A stretch of 64,000 nt of DNA, taken from the NCBI GenBank assembly GCA_900149785.2, contig FSSI02000020.1:14300-78299 (forward strand), written 5' to 3'. Made by a program: the position numbers and the translations under genes. Below the pieces are notes generated by a model, which worked only from the letters and a program-made list of their open reading frames with translations, did not search any database and was not told the origin of the DNA. This DNA comes from Sodalinema lacuna_A (GTDB lineage Bacteria; Cyanobacteriota; Cyanobacteriia; Cyanobacteriales; Geitlerinemataceae). Shown piece after piece: positions 53,238 through 62,836 of this stretch (positions within the stretch are counted from its first letter, which is position 1; every line of letters starts with the position of its first letter).

Positions 53238-56160
53238 GACAGGTTGAGCTTAGATCAACCGGGTTGACGGGACGAGGAGAGAACAACACCACTGTTCCAT
53301 CGTCTTGATGTCGCCACGTTGTCGCTTCTACTGTTGGGGAGGTTGAGGTGACCGCAGAAACTGCCATCGACGGTGTCCCTAGAAGCGTTCGCCAATCTCG
53401 GCGATCGCTCCAACTGACGCTTCCAGGTAAGCCATCACTGGGGTTATCCGGCAGGCCTCCTCGTCCCGTAATCATAAACGTATTGCCGTCACTGACAGCG
53501 CACCCTGAGGCAATTTGACGAGTTGGATCAAGAGGACGTTCTGTTAATTCCACCAGGCCAGTCGTGGCTTCCGCTTCGGGAGTTTGAATCGTTACCGTAC
53601 CATCGATGCCAAATTGAGAACTTGCCGTAATTTGGCTATCTTGTCCTAAGAATAACCCCTGAGTGGCAACTTGGATATTGCCACCGGAGCCTTGAAAGGC
53701 GTTGGCGTCAATACTGCTGTCATCGAGGAGGGCGATCGCCCCGAGTTGCAGGTTGATATTCCCACCATCGCCGCCAGCGGTGGCGGCGGTTCCTGCCCGC
53801 GTTGAGAGTTCACTGGTTTGACGTAAAATCGCCACATTGCCTAAGTTAATGTTGAGGTTTCCTCCTTGACCTAAAACACTGGTGGCGGCAATTCGACCAT
53901 TATTAACCGTCAATTGTTGTCCCTGCAATTCCACATCACCGGCATTGCCTTGTCCTAGAGAACTCACTGATACTTGAGCCTCAGCATCAAGCGTGAGGTC
54001 TCTAAAGGTTAGGCGCACATTTCCGCCTGCACCATCCACCGTTGAAGCACCAATTTCAGCATGATTCAAGATATCAATGCGATCGGCGATGATCTCCAAA
54101 TTGCCGGCGGCTCCCGTTCCCCGACCCCGTACAGCAATTTCGGCCCCATCCCGCAATCGCAGCCATGGGGTAATCACCTGAAGATTTCCCGCCTCGCCGG
54201 CTCCCCGAGACTCGGCAAACAGGGCGCTTGGCTCACGGATACCGCGAGCGGAGAGTGTCTCGCCGGCAATGTCCACAAATTCACCCGCACGAATGCTTAA
54301 GCGTCCAGCGGCTCCAGCTCCGGCGGTGGCGGCTGAAATGCGGGCGCCGTTATTGAGGGTCAGGCGTTGCGTCTCAATTTCTAAGGAACCGGCTCCGGCG
54401 GTTCCTTGTTGTCCGGCGACTTCGAGTAGAGAGGAGGTGGTGAAAATGCCGCTGAGCCAGACATTGTCATCGCTGCTTTGGCCCAAGTGAATCGAGTCGG
54501 TGGCATGAATGCGTAGATTTCCCCCGTCTCCGGCACTACTGGAGGCGGCTGAAATTTGCATTCCGCCACGGGCCTCTAACTCTCGGGTTTCAATGGATAG
54601 ATTGCCGGCATTCCCTTGTCCTAGGGTGGAGGAAAAGAGTCCTCCAGGGATAATCGCTCCGGCGGGAGTACGTTGCATGTTGATGCGATCGGCGATGACA
54701 TCGAGATTGCCACTGGGAGCGGTTCCGGTAGCACTGGAGGCGGTGCTGACGATGCCTCCGTTTTGGACTTGGAGATGGTCAACCCCCAGGCGAATATTGC
54801 CAGACTGGCCGGCGGCGGTGGTTCCGCTTATAAGTAGGGAGCGATCGGCGAGACGAAATTGCTCGGCGTTGATCTCGATGTCTCCCCCTGGGCCTTGGTT
54901 CAAGGCGGTGGTCAGGATGACTGAGCCTTGGCTGATATCCACGGCGGCCCCACTTACGAGTACGTCTCCGGCAGAGCCGCTGCCAAAGCTCAGAGCATAG
55001 ATGCCATCTTGGGCTTGAGTGGGGTCAAAGGTCCCATTGAGCAGTTGTGCTAACAAGACTCCCGGTTGGGTTCCTTGGATGTGAATGCGATCGCCGCTGA
55101 GGGTAATGTCACCGCCGGCCCCGGCGCCAAAACTGGAACTGGAGATGAAGGCGCGATCGCTCACCTGGATGTCTCGGACCGTTATGCGAATCCCCTGGCC
55201 ATCGATGGGGCCAAAGGTATCGGCCCGTAAACTGGCCCCTTGACTCATCAGTAGGCGATCGCCATACAAGTCAATGGCACCGCCCCCCAACCCACTACTA
55301 CTCACCGTTGCCCCCTGGGACAGATCCAACGTTGCGCCAGTCGAGGCTGAGTCGAGGTTGAGAACTAAGCCCAGACCGGGTTCCAGACCCCATTGCGGTT
55401 GCCAAGTAATTTGACTATTCTCGCCGAAACTCCCCAAAATCACCTGTCCGCCAAAGCTACTGAGGTTGCCCGATTCTAGGTGAATATCTCCGCCAAACAG
55501 GGCTAGGGTTTGGCCCGGGGCAACGGTCAGCCCTGGGGGGTTAACCAGTGGTAGAGGAGCATCTAGGCTGGGAATGAGAGAACTGCTCGCGAGGGATTGA
55601 TTGCGAATGGGGGCGGGATTGTTGCCAAATTGCAGGCCAACTGGGACGCTAACGGTCAACAGGGGCTGATCGCCGAAGGGGGAGACGGCGTTGTATTGAC
55701 GACCATCCTCAAAGAGAAGACCCTCGGCGGTGCTGGCCATGAAAGAACCGCCAAGTTGCAGTTGAGCGGTTTCCCCGAACTCGATGCCATTGGGATTGAG
55801 GAAAATGAGACTGGCTTGATGGTTTGCCCGGATTAGACCATCAATTTGCGAGGCTTGGTTGCCGGTGATGCGGGTGATGATGCGCTCAACACTGGCGGGG
55901 TTATTGAAGTGGGCTTCCCAATTGCTGGGGAGGTCAAAGTGATCAAAGCTATGAAAGAGGTTGGTTCCGGCACGGGTTCCCCCGTCGATGGTCAGTTGTC
56001 TGCCGTCGGTGGTGACGCGGGAGGTCTCCGGTAGCGTCGCGTCTGGGGTGATTTGCGCGACGCTGCTGTCAGCGATCGCCAGGACGAGGGTCAGCAGAAC
56101 CGCTGAGGAGGAAAGGGTTGAGGTGAGGGGGATGGCCCGACCAACGATCTGCTTGCTCAT
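53233..56160 (-). CDS. Filamentous-haemagglutinin-type exoprotein (TPS domain)
   Basis: The 975-residue protein has a signal peptide (TSTLSSSAVLLTLVLAIADSSVA, about 12-35). The TPS secretion domain runs about 36-310: NLFHSFDHFDLPSNWEAHFNNPASVERIITRITG, the LIFLNPNGIEFGETAQL motif, and SFMASTA. A repetitive right-handed beta-helix follows with GxxGNLxI-type repeats up to about 900. Cyanobacteria often encode such proteins with CHAT proteins. Two-partner secretion normally needs an outer-membrane TpsB; none is in the window. No adhesion ligand or toxin domain is visible at the C-terminus. Confidence 0.93.
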   Translation of the reverse strand: MSKQIVGRAIPLTSTLSSSAVLLTLVLAIADSSVAQITPDATLPETSRVTTDGRQLTIDGGTRAGTNLFHSFDHFDLPSNWEAHFNNPASVERIITRITGNQASQIDGLIRANHQASLIFLNPNGIEFGETAQLQLGGSFMASTAEGLLFEDGRQYNAVSPFGDQPLLTVSVPVGLQFGNNPAPIRNQSLASSSLIPSLDAPLPLVNPPGLTVAPGQTLALFGGDIHLESGNLSSFGGQVILGSFGENSQITWQPQWGLEPGLGLVLNLDSASTGATLDLSQGATVSSSGLGGGAIDLYGDRLLMSQGASLRADTFGPIDGQGIRITVRDIQVSDRAFISSSSFGAGAGGDITLSGDRIHIQGTQPGVLLAQLLNGTFDPTQAQDGIYALSFGSGSAGDVLVSGAAVDISQGSVILTTALNQGPGGDIEINAEQFRLADRSLLISGTTAAGQSGNIRLGVDHLQVQNGGIVSTASSATGTAPSGNLDVIADRINMQRTPAGAIIPGGLFSSTLGQGNAGNLSIETRELEARGGMQISAASSSAGDGGNLRIHATDSIHLGQSSDDNVWLSGIFTTSSLLEVAGQQGTAGAGSLEIETQRLTLNNGARISAATAGAGAAGRLSIRAGEFVDIAGETLSARGIREPSALFAESRGAGEAGNLQVITPWLRLRDGAEIAVRGRGTGAAGNLEIIADRIDILNHAEIGASTVDGAGGNVRLTFRDLTLDAEAQVSVSSLGQGNAGDVELQGQQLTVNNGRIAATSVLGQGGNLNINLGNVAILRQTSELSTRAGTAATAGGDGGNINLQLGAIALLDDSSIDANAFQGSGGNIQVATQGLFLGQDSQITASSQFGIDGTVTIQTPEAEATTGLVELTERPLDPTRQIASGCAVSDGNTFMITGRGGLPDNPSDGLPGSVSWSDRRDWRTLLGTPSMAVSAVTSTSPTVEATTWRHQDDGTVVLFSPRPVNPVDLSSTCP

Positions 56161-56190
56161 CTTCGTTTGACCTGATCTCGGTGATAATTG

Positions 56191-56904
56191 CTACTGACGA
56201 TTGAGCCAAATACCTCGCAACCCGGCCTCAATGGCACCTTCAACGTCTTCTCGGTAACTGTCGCCAATATGCCAGGCGGCGGCTGGGGGACAGTCATGGG
56301 CGGCTAAGGCGCAAGTCCAGATCTGGGATTTGGGTTTGGCTGCCCCGACTCGGGTGGAAACGGTGACGGAGGTAAAAAATTGGCTGAGGTTGAGGCAGTC
56401 TAGGACGCTATACAGCCGTGAGTCGAAGTTGGAGACTACTCCGAGTTCAATGCCTTGCTGTTGCCAATAGGTGAGGGTGGGTACGACATCGGGATAGATC
56501 ACCCAGGGATCGGCGCTGGCGAAGTAGGCAAACAGATGCTTGAAAAAGCCTTCAAAGTCAGAGAATTGATCGAGAACGCCGACTCCGGCAAAGGTGTCGT
56601 AGGCGATCGCCAACCACCAGTTAAATTCCAGTTCTAACAGATCTTGGGGTTCGACTTGGGGAAATTCCGGCGGGGGTGCGGCTTTAAAGAGGTCGTAAAA
56701 GACCTCGTTGGTGGCTTCAGCGTCGAGGTCAATGCCGGTCTGATAGTGGGTAAAGTCTCGATAGACTTCCCCGACGCTGCCACGAACGCCAAAGAGGGTT
56801 CCGACGGCATCGAGAAAGATGACTTGGGGCTTGTCGTTGTGCTTGTTGTTGTCGCGTCGTGATGGGGTTTGGGGTAATTCGGCGGTTTCAGGGGCTGGTC
56901 TCAA
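56191..56904 (-). CDS. HAD-family hydrolase
   Basis: The 237-residue protein has HAD motif I with the nucleophile (VIFLDAVGTLFG, the usual second Asp replaced by Val, as in dehalogenase/HDHD3-like members), motif II (GVVSNFDS), motif III Lys (GAAKPKSQIW) and motif IV (HIGDSYREDVEGA). The missing second Asp means it may not act as a typical phosphatase. Substrate is unknown. A 19-residue polar N-terminus (MRPAPETAELPQTPSRRDN) precedes the fold. It is 30 bp downstream of the FHA start, head-to-tail. Confidence 0.87.
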   Translation of the reverse strand: MRPAPETAELPQTPSRRDNNKHNDKPQVIFLDAVGTLFGVRGSVGEVYRDFTHYQTGIDLDAEATNEVFYDLFKAAPPPEFPQVEPQDLLELEFNWWLAIAYDTFAGVGVLDQFSDFEGFFKHLFAYFASADPWVIYPDVVPTLTYWQQQGIELGVVSNFDSRLYSVLDCLNLSQFFTSVTVSTRVGAAKPKSQIWTCALAAHDCPPAAAWHIGDSYREDVEGAIEAGLRGIWLNRQ

Positions 56905-57003
56905 GGATAACCTCCTCTGGCCTTGAATGGTTTAATGGTTCAACCCTTAACAGTTAATCATGGGGAGGTCTCAATCTCAGCCGATTGAGACGTATTGAGG
57001 TCT

Positions 57004-58215
57004 TTACTGGGGGGTGATCAAAGCCCGCAGGGGATCGACAATCCAGTTGACGCCCACTTTAACTTGGTGTTCTAAGGTGGGCAGGCGGTAGAGATACATG
57101 AGACGACGGGCGATATGGGCCAGGGGACCGTCTAAACTTACGCCTAAGCCGGAGAGGGTGGCGTTGTCGATGCCGAGGGTCATCATTTCTCCGAGGTTTT
57201 GATAGCGCAGGGGCAGTAGGGGACGCTGGGTGAGGGAGGCCCAGAGATTCCAGGCGGTGTAGTCGGCTTGTTGGAAGGCGGCTTGGGCGGTGGCGGGAAT
57301 GGTTTGTCCGTCGGCATCGTGGGCGTCGGCTAGGTCGCCGAGGGCGAAGATGTTGGGGCGATCGCACACTTGGAGATGGCTATTGACTTTGATTTTGCCG
57401 CGATCGCCTCGCTCGAAGGGGAGCCGTTCGACGACGGGGGCGACGCGGGTACCGACGGTCCACAGGACGAGATCGACGGGGATTTCGTCGATTTGACCTC
57501 GGTAACGCAGGGAAATACTGTCCTCGCTGATGGAGACGACGTCGGTTTCGAGGTCGGTCCAGACGCCGCGATCGCTCAAGGCCCGTTTGCCGGCGTTACG
57601 GTTAAATTCGGGGGAATGGCGCAAGATGCTATCGTGACGTTCGACGATGCGAATGCGACCCCGATTGCCCAGGCGATCGGCGAGTTTACAGGCGATTTCG
57701 ACGCCGCTATAGCCGCCACCCACGATGGCCACTCGGATTTTGTCTGAATCGCCATTTTCTAGGTTTTGCAGCCGTTGCCGGACGCGGTAGGCATCGCTAA
57801 CGGTACGAAAGGGGATAGCATGGTCGGCTGCACCGGGAACGCCATCGAGGGGGGTTTCGCCGCCGAGGGCTAAGACGAGGCGATCGTAGTCGAGGCGAGA
57901 CTCATCGCCGACGAGAGACACCTGTTGGGAGTCGGGGTTAATGTCTTCGACGTCGGCTTGGCGGAACTGAATGGGGGTGTTGGCTAGCAGTTCGACGAAG
58001 GGTGGGGCGATTTCCCAGGTTTGCAGTTCGTCTGTTACCAGTTCGTAGAGGAGGGGGGAGAAGACAAAGCGATCGCTGCGATCGACGAGGGTGATCTCGG
58101 GTTGATCGGAGCTTTCCCAGGGGAATTGGGCCAGTTTGAGGGCGGTGTAGAGTCCACCAAAGCCGCCGCCGAGGATACAGATACGATTGGAACTACGATT
58201 GGAACCGTCGGTCAT
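57004..58215 (-). CDS. Type II NAD(P)H dehydrogenase-like flavoprotein
   Basis: The 403-residue protein has two Rossmann folds: ICILGGGFGGLYTALKLAQF for FAD and VAIVGGGYSGVEIACKLADRLGN for NAD(P)H. ALGDLADAHD and the TAQAAFQQADYTAWNL segment match NDH-2 (Ndb) enzymes. These oxidise NAD(P)H and reduce quinone without proton pumping; the C-terminal end (VDPLRALITPQ) is short, as in cyanobacterial forms that attach peripherally to membrane. It would poise plastoquinone redox. It is a single gene. Confidence 0.9.
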   Translation of the reverse strand: MTDGSNRSSNRICILGGGFGGLYTALKLAQFPWESSDQPEITLVDRSDRFVFSPLLYELVTDELQTWEIAPPFVELLANTPIQFRQADVEDINPDSQQVSLVGDESRLDYDRLVLALGGETPLDGVPGAADHAIPFRTVSDAYRVRQRLQNLENGDSDKIRVAIVGGGYSGVEIACKLADRLGNRGRIRIVERHDSILRHSPEFNRNAGKRALSDRGVWTDLETDVVSISEDSISLRYRGQIDEIPVDLVLWTVGTRVAPVVERLPFERGDRGKIKVNSHLQVCDRPNIFALGDLADAHDADGQTIPATAQAAFQQADYTAWNLWASLTQRPLLPLRYQNLGEMMTLGIDNATLSGLGVSLDGPLAHIARRLMYLYRLPTLEHQVKVGVNWIVDPLRALITPQ

Positions 58216-58350
58216 GATTAGCTTGGATCTAGCGAGGGGGGGTCAGAACGTGATACCTTCCCTAATAGCTTAGCTAACTTCTCCCCATTTCCAGAATTGG
58301 CGAGGTCGCGGGTGTTCTTTGATTAGTCTTCATGTGCTGAGGTAGCTGCC

Positions 58351-59142
58351 ATGTCTCTCGTTCTGCGTACCCTCACGAATACGGTCTTCAAACAGCGTCC
58401 GATTGAGTCGAAGGAGTTACCCGATCGCGAGAAGATCTCGATTAACCGCGATCGCGAGTTCCCGATTGATACCTTTACTCGTGAACGCAATCATTTACGG
58501 GTGACGTTTCAGGATGAGGCTCTGGCGGGCCTCGATACGTGGTATGCGTTCGGGGACCATGTGGAGGTGTTGGGCCAGTCGTCTCAAGAACCGGGGACGT
58601 CTCGCTTGTACCCGAAACCTCGGCCCCGGATTATTCAACTCGATTGTCCTTATCTGTCTCAGTTGGACAACTTCGAGAATCCTACGGGGGCCTGTAATGT
58701 TACGTCTGTGGCGATGTGTCTGAAATATTTTGGCATCCCGCAACGCACGAATGCTCGCCAGTTCGAGGATGAACTCTACCGCTACGCCCTCGATAATAAT
58801 CTCAGTCGTCACAGTCCCTATGATTTAGCTAAAATTGTCAGGGACTATGGCGCTCAGGATGAGTTCCGCACCAATGCTAGCTTCGATGAGGTTAAGGATT
58901 GGCTTGCTGACTTGAAGCCGGTGATTGTTCATGGTTACTTCACCTCCTATGGTCATATTGTGGTGTTGGTGGGCTATGACGAGGAGCGAGAGCAGTTTTT
59001 TGTCCATGATCCTTATGGGGAATGGTTCTCGACGGGCTATCGCACGGATTTGTCTGGGAAGTATCAACGCTATTCTTATCGCATGATTCGTGAAACTTGT
59101 AAGCCGGATGGAAGTTTCTGGGTTCACTTTGTTTCTAAGTAA
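58351..59142 (+). CDS. C39-family (papain-like) peptidase
   Basis: The 263-residue protein has a C39-type core in its second half: LSQLDNFENPTGACNVTSVAMCLKYFGI with the nucleophile Cys after GA, and a later His in SYGHIVVLVGYDEEREQFFVHDPYGEW. No ABC transporter or exporter domain is fused, so this is a stand-alone cysteine peptidase. The N-terminal 100 residues (KISINRDREFPIDTFTRERNHLRV) may be an SH3-like or targeting region. No clear signal peptide. The stop codon overlaps the start of a 14-bp tandem repeat. Confidence 0.85.
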   Translation: MSLVLRTLTNTVFKQRPIESKELPDREKISINRDREFPIDTFTRERNHLRVTFQDEALAGLDTWYAFGDHVEVLGQSSQEPGTSRLYPKPRPRIIQLDCPYLSQLDNFENPTGACNVTSVAMCLKYFGIPQRTNARQFEDELYRYALDNNLSRHSPYDLAKIVRDYGAQDEFRTNASFDEVKDWLADLKPVIVHGYFTSYGHIVVLVGYDEEREQFFVHDPYGEWFSTGYRTDLSGKYQRYSYRMIRETCKPDGSFWVHFVSK

Positions 59143-59194
59143 TCTAAGTCAGTGTCTCTAAGTCAGTGTCTCTAAGTCAGTGTCTCTAAGTCAG
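59143..59194. repeat. 14-bp tandem repeat after the C39 peptidase gene
   Basis: TCTAAGTCAGTGTC repeats at 59143-59156, 59157-59170 and 59171-59184 with a fourth partial copy. TTTCTAAGTAAT at the stop codon resembles a degenerate first unit. Confidence 0.9.
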
Positions 59195-59361
59195 TCTTTA
59201 CGTCACTTCACTGGGGATCACGCTAAGGTAACGGGGTGAGGGGCGATGAAATGTCGGTTGGGCGATCGCCGTGATGGGGCGATCGTCAGGGGTGGAAAAC
59301 TGGGAAACTTGGATCACTTGAGTCTGTCCATGGCCTCGTCTTTGTCGTCACAGTAGAGTCT

Positions 59362-60132
59362 ATGTTTTCTGCTAATTCCACCGATCCCGATAGTATTTTT
59401 GCTCAACTTCCGCCCCAAGCGCGAGATTGGGCGGAACAACTCCATTGGAATGAACGCCGCTATGTTCTTTCTCTGTGTCATATTCTCTGTGCAGCCCCCT
59501 CGGAGGTTCAAGCGGAATTTCTCGATGAATATACCGCTGATGGTTTAGTTTCGCGCCTGATTGAAGACCGTGACACTCGCCAAAAAGTCAAGTATTATCT
59601 TGAACAATTCCATATTGAAACCCCTCTAACAGAAAGTTTGTTACGAGGCTATATTCGACAGTTTTATATCCACTGCGCTCAGGATATGCAGCGACAGCCG
59701 GAACAGTATTTAGAAGTTGCAGTGCGGCTGATTGGTAGTTCTGAAGAAAGTAATAATGCTTTTAATTATACGTTGGGCTTTGAGTTGCTCAAAATGATGT
59801 TTACGATGAGTTGGATTCAGCAAGAACGACTCTATCGCATCCAACGAAATCAGGATGAGTTTCTCAATAAATATATTAAACCGATTCGCTTTGCACACCA
59901 AATCAATGGAATCGTGGTTCCTAAGGACAAGAAAAAGTTTTTTGCGAAGCGAGATTATTATGTCCAAATGCCCAAAATATCGCGCAAAAAATTGACCGAA
60001 TTGGTGATGGTGACGTTTCGGGCAGAAACGGTGACTGAGTTTGGCTTTTCGGTGATTCGTCATCCGAATTATCTTCAGTTTAATTATGAGTATATTTATA
60101 CGCCAGAAGCAGAGGATATTTTAGGGAATTAA
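59362..60132 (+). CDS. Conserved cyanobacterial protein of unknown function
   Basis: The 256-residue, mostly helical soluble protein contains AQLPPQARDWAEQLHWNERRYVLSLCHILCAAP, EFLDEYTADGLVSRLIEDRD, a central SLLRGYIRQFYIHCAQDMQRQP block, and a C-terminal KKFFAKRDYYVQMPKISRKKLTELVMVTF region. I recall close relatives in cyanobacteria, sometimes labelled as cobyrinic acid a,c-diamide synthase, but no P-loop or amidotransferase motif is visible, so that label looks wrong. It lies upstream of dnaA with two other small genes on the same strand. Confidence 0.75.
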   Translation: MFSANSTDPDSIFAQLPPQARDWAEQLHWNERRYVLSLCHILCAAPSEVQAEFLDEYTADGLVSRLIEDRDTRQKVKYYLEQFHIETPLTESLLRGYIRQFYIHCAQDMQRQPEQYLEVAVRLIGSSEESNNAFNYTLGFELLKMMFTMSWIQQERLYRIQRNQDEFLNKYIKPIRFAHQINGIVVPKDKKKFFAKRDYYVQMPKISRKKLTELVMVTFRAETVTEFGFSVIRHPNYLQFNYEYIYTPEAEDILGN

Positions 60133-60294
60133 TCGGTCGTGAAACCAGCATTTTCTGGATTTACTTATAAAAATCGAAGTTGGGCTTGATATCTGTTATC
60201 GTTCGAGTTAAAATGTGGGGGCTTGGTTGACCATCGATTTAGAGTTGACGAAAGAGTTGACTAATTTGTAGAACAATCTGTTAAAAATTGTTAA

Positions 60295-60639
60295 ATGTCT
60301 TTAAAAATTATTGAAAACTTCGATGCCAGCGTTCAACTCGATCCCGAGGCGCAAGAAACGTTGTTTCAGTTGCTAACTCATGAGTCATTTCTTGGGCAAA
60401 TTCGGCAACAGTTGAATTGTGATGGAATCGAGTTTACGGAATGTCTCTTTCAGCCTGTTCCTTACAGTACCGCCACCCCGAAAGGAATGCCGCAGGAGTT
60501 TGAGCAATATCATGACTCTCCAGAGTATTCTATTATTAACGTGCCGCCCAATTTTATGGCAAAAGCCAAAATCTTTAAACCCAGTCGTCTCTGTGCTATT
60601 TATCGCCGGTTAGATGGCGATCGCACTTGTCAAGACTAG
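60295..60639 (+). CDS. Hypothetical 114-residue protein
   Basis: The product begins MSLKIIENFDASVQLDPEAQ and has a helical N-terminal half and a C-terminal part with PPNFMAKAKIFKPSRLCAIYRRLDGDRTCQD. It has no signal peptide or membrane segment and three cysteines. I recognise no family. It is 162 bp after the previous gene on the same strand. The stop codon lies within the first unit of a 26-bp tandem repeat. Confidence 0.6.
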   Translation: MSLKIIENFDASVQLDPEAQETLFQLLTHESFLGQIRQQLNCDGIEFTECLFQPVPYSTATPKGMPQEFEQYHDSPEYSIINVPPNFMAKAKIFKPSRLCAIYRRLDGDRTCQD

Positions 60640-60717
60640 CTTTAAAGACTAAGTTTCAAGACTAGCTTTAAAGACTAAGTTTCAAGACTAGCTTTAAAGA
60701 CTAAGTTTCAAGACTAG
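60631..60717. repeat. Three tandem copies of a 26-bp unit at a stop codon
   Basis: CAAGACTAGCTTTAAAGACT followed by AAGTTT is repeated exactly at 60631-60656, 60657-60682 and 60683-60708, then a partial CAAGACTAG. The first copy contains the final codons and TAG of the preceding gene. Confidence 0.95.
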
Positions 60718-60778
60718 GTTTCGTCACTCAACACCATCCTCACGCTACTGTTTACGCTCCTCTAGCCCTTTTTAACTC

Positions 60779-61324
60779 ATGTCAACCGCCGCTGAACTCC
60801 CAAGTCTCCAAAGTCTAAAACCTTATCCCTATCTAACAGACGAGGGCAATGTCGCCGATGAGTTTTTACTTGGCAAAGTTGGAATTTATGCCATCTTTGA
60901 TCAAGATGAAACACTCCAGTTTGTCGGCTATTCCCGCAATGTCAGTGTTAGTTTACGCCAACATCTGATTCGACAACCGGAACACTGTTATAGCTTTAAG
61001 GTTGAAACCATCGATCGCCCGAGTCGAACCCTACTCGAAGATATCCGCCAACAGTGGTTAGCTGAAAATGGCACAGTTCCTCCCGGAAATGGCGAGGCGG
61101 AGGCGCAATGGAATCAACCAATTGATGTTAAACCCCTGATGACAGAGGCAGAGCGTAGCGCCTTTGAAGAGGCGTTAGATGAGGGGAAAAAGACGAAATG
61201 TATTAAACAAGTCGCTCGTCGCGTTCAAGCCACGGTTTTGGAGCGATTAGCGGCGCGTGGGGTGATGGAATCGTTCCGCTTTAACCCGAAGTTGAAGGAA
61301 CAGGGTCTTTTAGAATTGAAATAG
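60779..61324 (+). CDS. GIY-YIG domain protein
   Basis: The 181-residue protein has KVGIYAIFDQDETLQFVGYSRNVSVSLRQHL, which gives the GIY and (Y/V)G elements and an Arg at the expected helix. The later Glu region includes TLLEDIRQQWLAENG. This fits a GIY-YIG nuclease fold, although some members lack DNA cleavage. The C-terminal half is helical and charged. It is 125 bp before dnaA on the same strand; such genes near dnaA recur in cyanobacteria in my recollection. Confidence 0.8.
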   Translation: MSTAAELPSLQSLKPYPYLTDEGNVADEFLLGKVGIYAIFDQDETLQFVGYSRNVSVSLRQHLIRQPEHCYSFKVETIDRPSRTLLEDIRQQWLAENGTVPPGNGEAEAQWNQPIDVKPLMTEAERSAFEEALDEGKKTKCIKQVARRVQATVLERLAARGVMESFRFNPKLKEQGLLELK

Positions 61325-61449
61325 ATATCTATTCTAACTATCTATTTGATAGCGGTGAGGGGTAATTTCTCAATCGGGGTATTGAGCAACACATAGGGGT
61401 CAGGTAGCGGTTCTCCCCCGAGGAACCTGAGCCAAGGAGGTTCTGTTCA

Positions 61450-62796
61450 GTGGATATGTCGTTAGAAGACCTATGGAATCAGGTTCTAGAACGGTTGCAA
61501 GGCCAATTGAGTCAACCGACGTTTGAAACCTGGATTCAGACGGCGCAAGTTGAGTCATTGCAGAGAGGGCGTTTAGTTTTGCGTGCGCCGAATCCCTTTG
61601 CCTTAAATTGGCTGCAAAAGCATTATTTAACGACCATTACTGAGGTGGTTCGTGAGATTGTGGGGGAGGAGGTAACGATTGAACTCTGTAGCGATCGCAC
61701 GGGAGATGTTGAAGAACAGCAACTGAGTTGGTCGCCGCAAGTGATGTCCCCGGAACCAAAATCGCAAACAAAACCGCCGGAATTGAATCATAAAAATGTC
61801 TTTTCTCGCTTTGTGGTGGGGTCTAATAATCGCATGGCCCACGCGGCGGCGTTGGCGGTGGCGGAATATCCGGGGCGAGAGTTTAATCCCTTGTTTTTAT
61901 GTGGGGGAGTGGGGTTAGGGAAAACTCATTTAATGCAGGCGATTGGTCATTATCGCTTGGAAATTGACCGACAATCTCGGGTGTTTTATGTCTCAACGGA
62001 GCGGTTTACCAATGATTTGATTACGGCGATTCGTCAGGATCGGATGCAGCCGTTTCGCAATCATTACCGAACGGCGGATGTGTTGTTAGTCGATGATATT
62101 CAGTTTATTGAAGGGAAAGAATACACCCAGGAGGAGTTTTTCTATACCTTTAATGCGTTGCATGAGGTGGGAAAGCAAATTGTCATCGCCAGCGATCGCC
62201 CGCCGCACCAAATCCCGCAACTTCAGGAACGGCTTTGTTCTCGCTTTTCGATGGGGTTAATTGCGGATATTCAGCCCCCCGATTTGGAAACTCGTATGGC
62301 GATTTTACAGAAGAAAGCCGAGTATGAGAATATGCGCCTTCCCCGAGAGGCGATCGAATATATCGCCTCTCGTTATACGTCAAATATCCGGGAATTGGAG
62401 GGAGCGTTAATTCGCGCGGTGGCTTATATTTCTATTTCGGGTTTACCGATGACGGTGAAAAACTTAGCCCCTGTCCTCAGTCCTCACACGGAAAAAGTGG
62501 AAGCCTCGCCAACCGTTGTGATGCGAGTTGTGGCGGACATGATGGGGATTTCGGTCGAGGATTTAAAAGGCCAATCGCGGCGGCGGGAGATTTCTCAAGC
62601 GCGTCAGGTGGCGATGTATTTAATGCGTCAACATACGGATTTGAGTTTACCGAAGATTGGCGAAGTGTTTGGGGGCAAAGACCATACGACGGTGCTGTAT
62701 AGTTGTGATAAAGTCGCGCAACGACGGGAGAATGACCCCCAGTTGGCACAATTGTTACTGCAACTGGGCGATCGTATTAATTTGGCCAGTCATTGA
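61450..62796 (+). CDS. dnaA: Chromosomal replication initiator DnaA
   Basis: The 448-residue protein has all DnaA domains: the N-terminal domain I (LEDLWNQVLERLQGQLSQPTFETWIQ), AAA+ core with Walker A GGVGLGKTH and Walker B LLVDDIQF, arginine-finger region LCSRFSMGL, and the domain IV DNA-binding motif FGGKDHTTVLYSCDKV. The GTG start at 61450 is preceded by AAGGAGG at 9-base spacing. No cluster of DnaA boxes (TTWTNCACA) is seen in the 125-bp upstream or 170-bp downstream gaps, and no dnaN is adjacent. Confidence 0.98.
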   Translation: MDMSLEDLWNQVLERLQGQLSQPTFETWIQTAQVESLQRGRLVLRAPNPFALNWLQKHYLTTITEVVREIVGEEVTIELCSDRTGDVEEQQLSWSPQVMSPEPKSQTKPPELNHKNVFSRFVVGSNNRMAHAAALAVAEYPGREFNPLFLCGGVGLGKTHLMQAIGHYRLEIDRQSRVFYVSTERFTNDLITAIRQDRMQPFRNHYRTADVLLVDDIQFIEGKEYTQEEFFYTFNALHEVGKQIVIASDRPPHQIPQLQERLCSRFSMGLIADIQPPDLETRMAILQKKAEYENMRLPREAIEYIASRYTSNIRELEGALIRAVAYISISGLPMTVKNLAPVLSPHTEKVEASPTVVMRVVADMMGISVEDLKGQSRRREISQARQVAMYLMRQHTDLSLPKIGEVFGGKDHTTVLYSCDKVAQRRENDPQLAQLLLQLGDRINLASH

Positions 62797-62836
62797 GGGG
62801 GATTATGGGTCTTTAGGATATCGGGTGCAATGGGTT

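Noticed and set aside
60631..60717. Possible CRISPR-like repeat
   Set aside because: The 26-bp units are directly adjacent with no spacers, and no cas genes are in the window.
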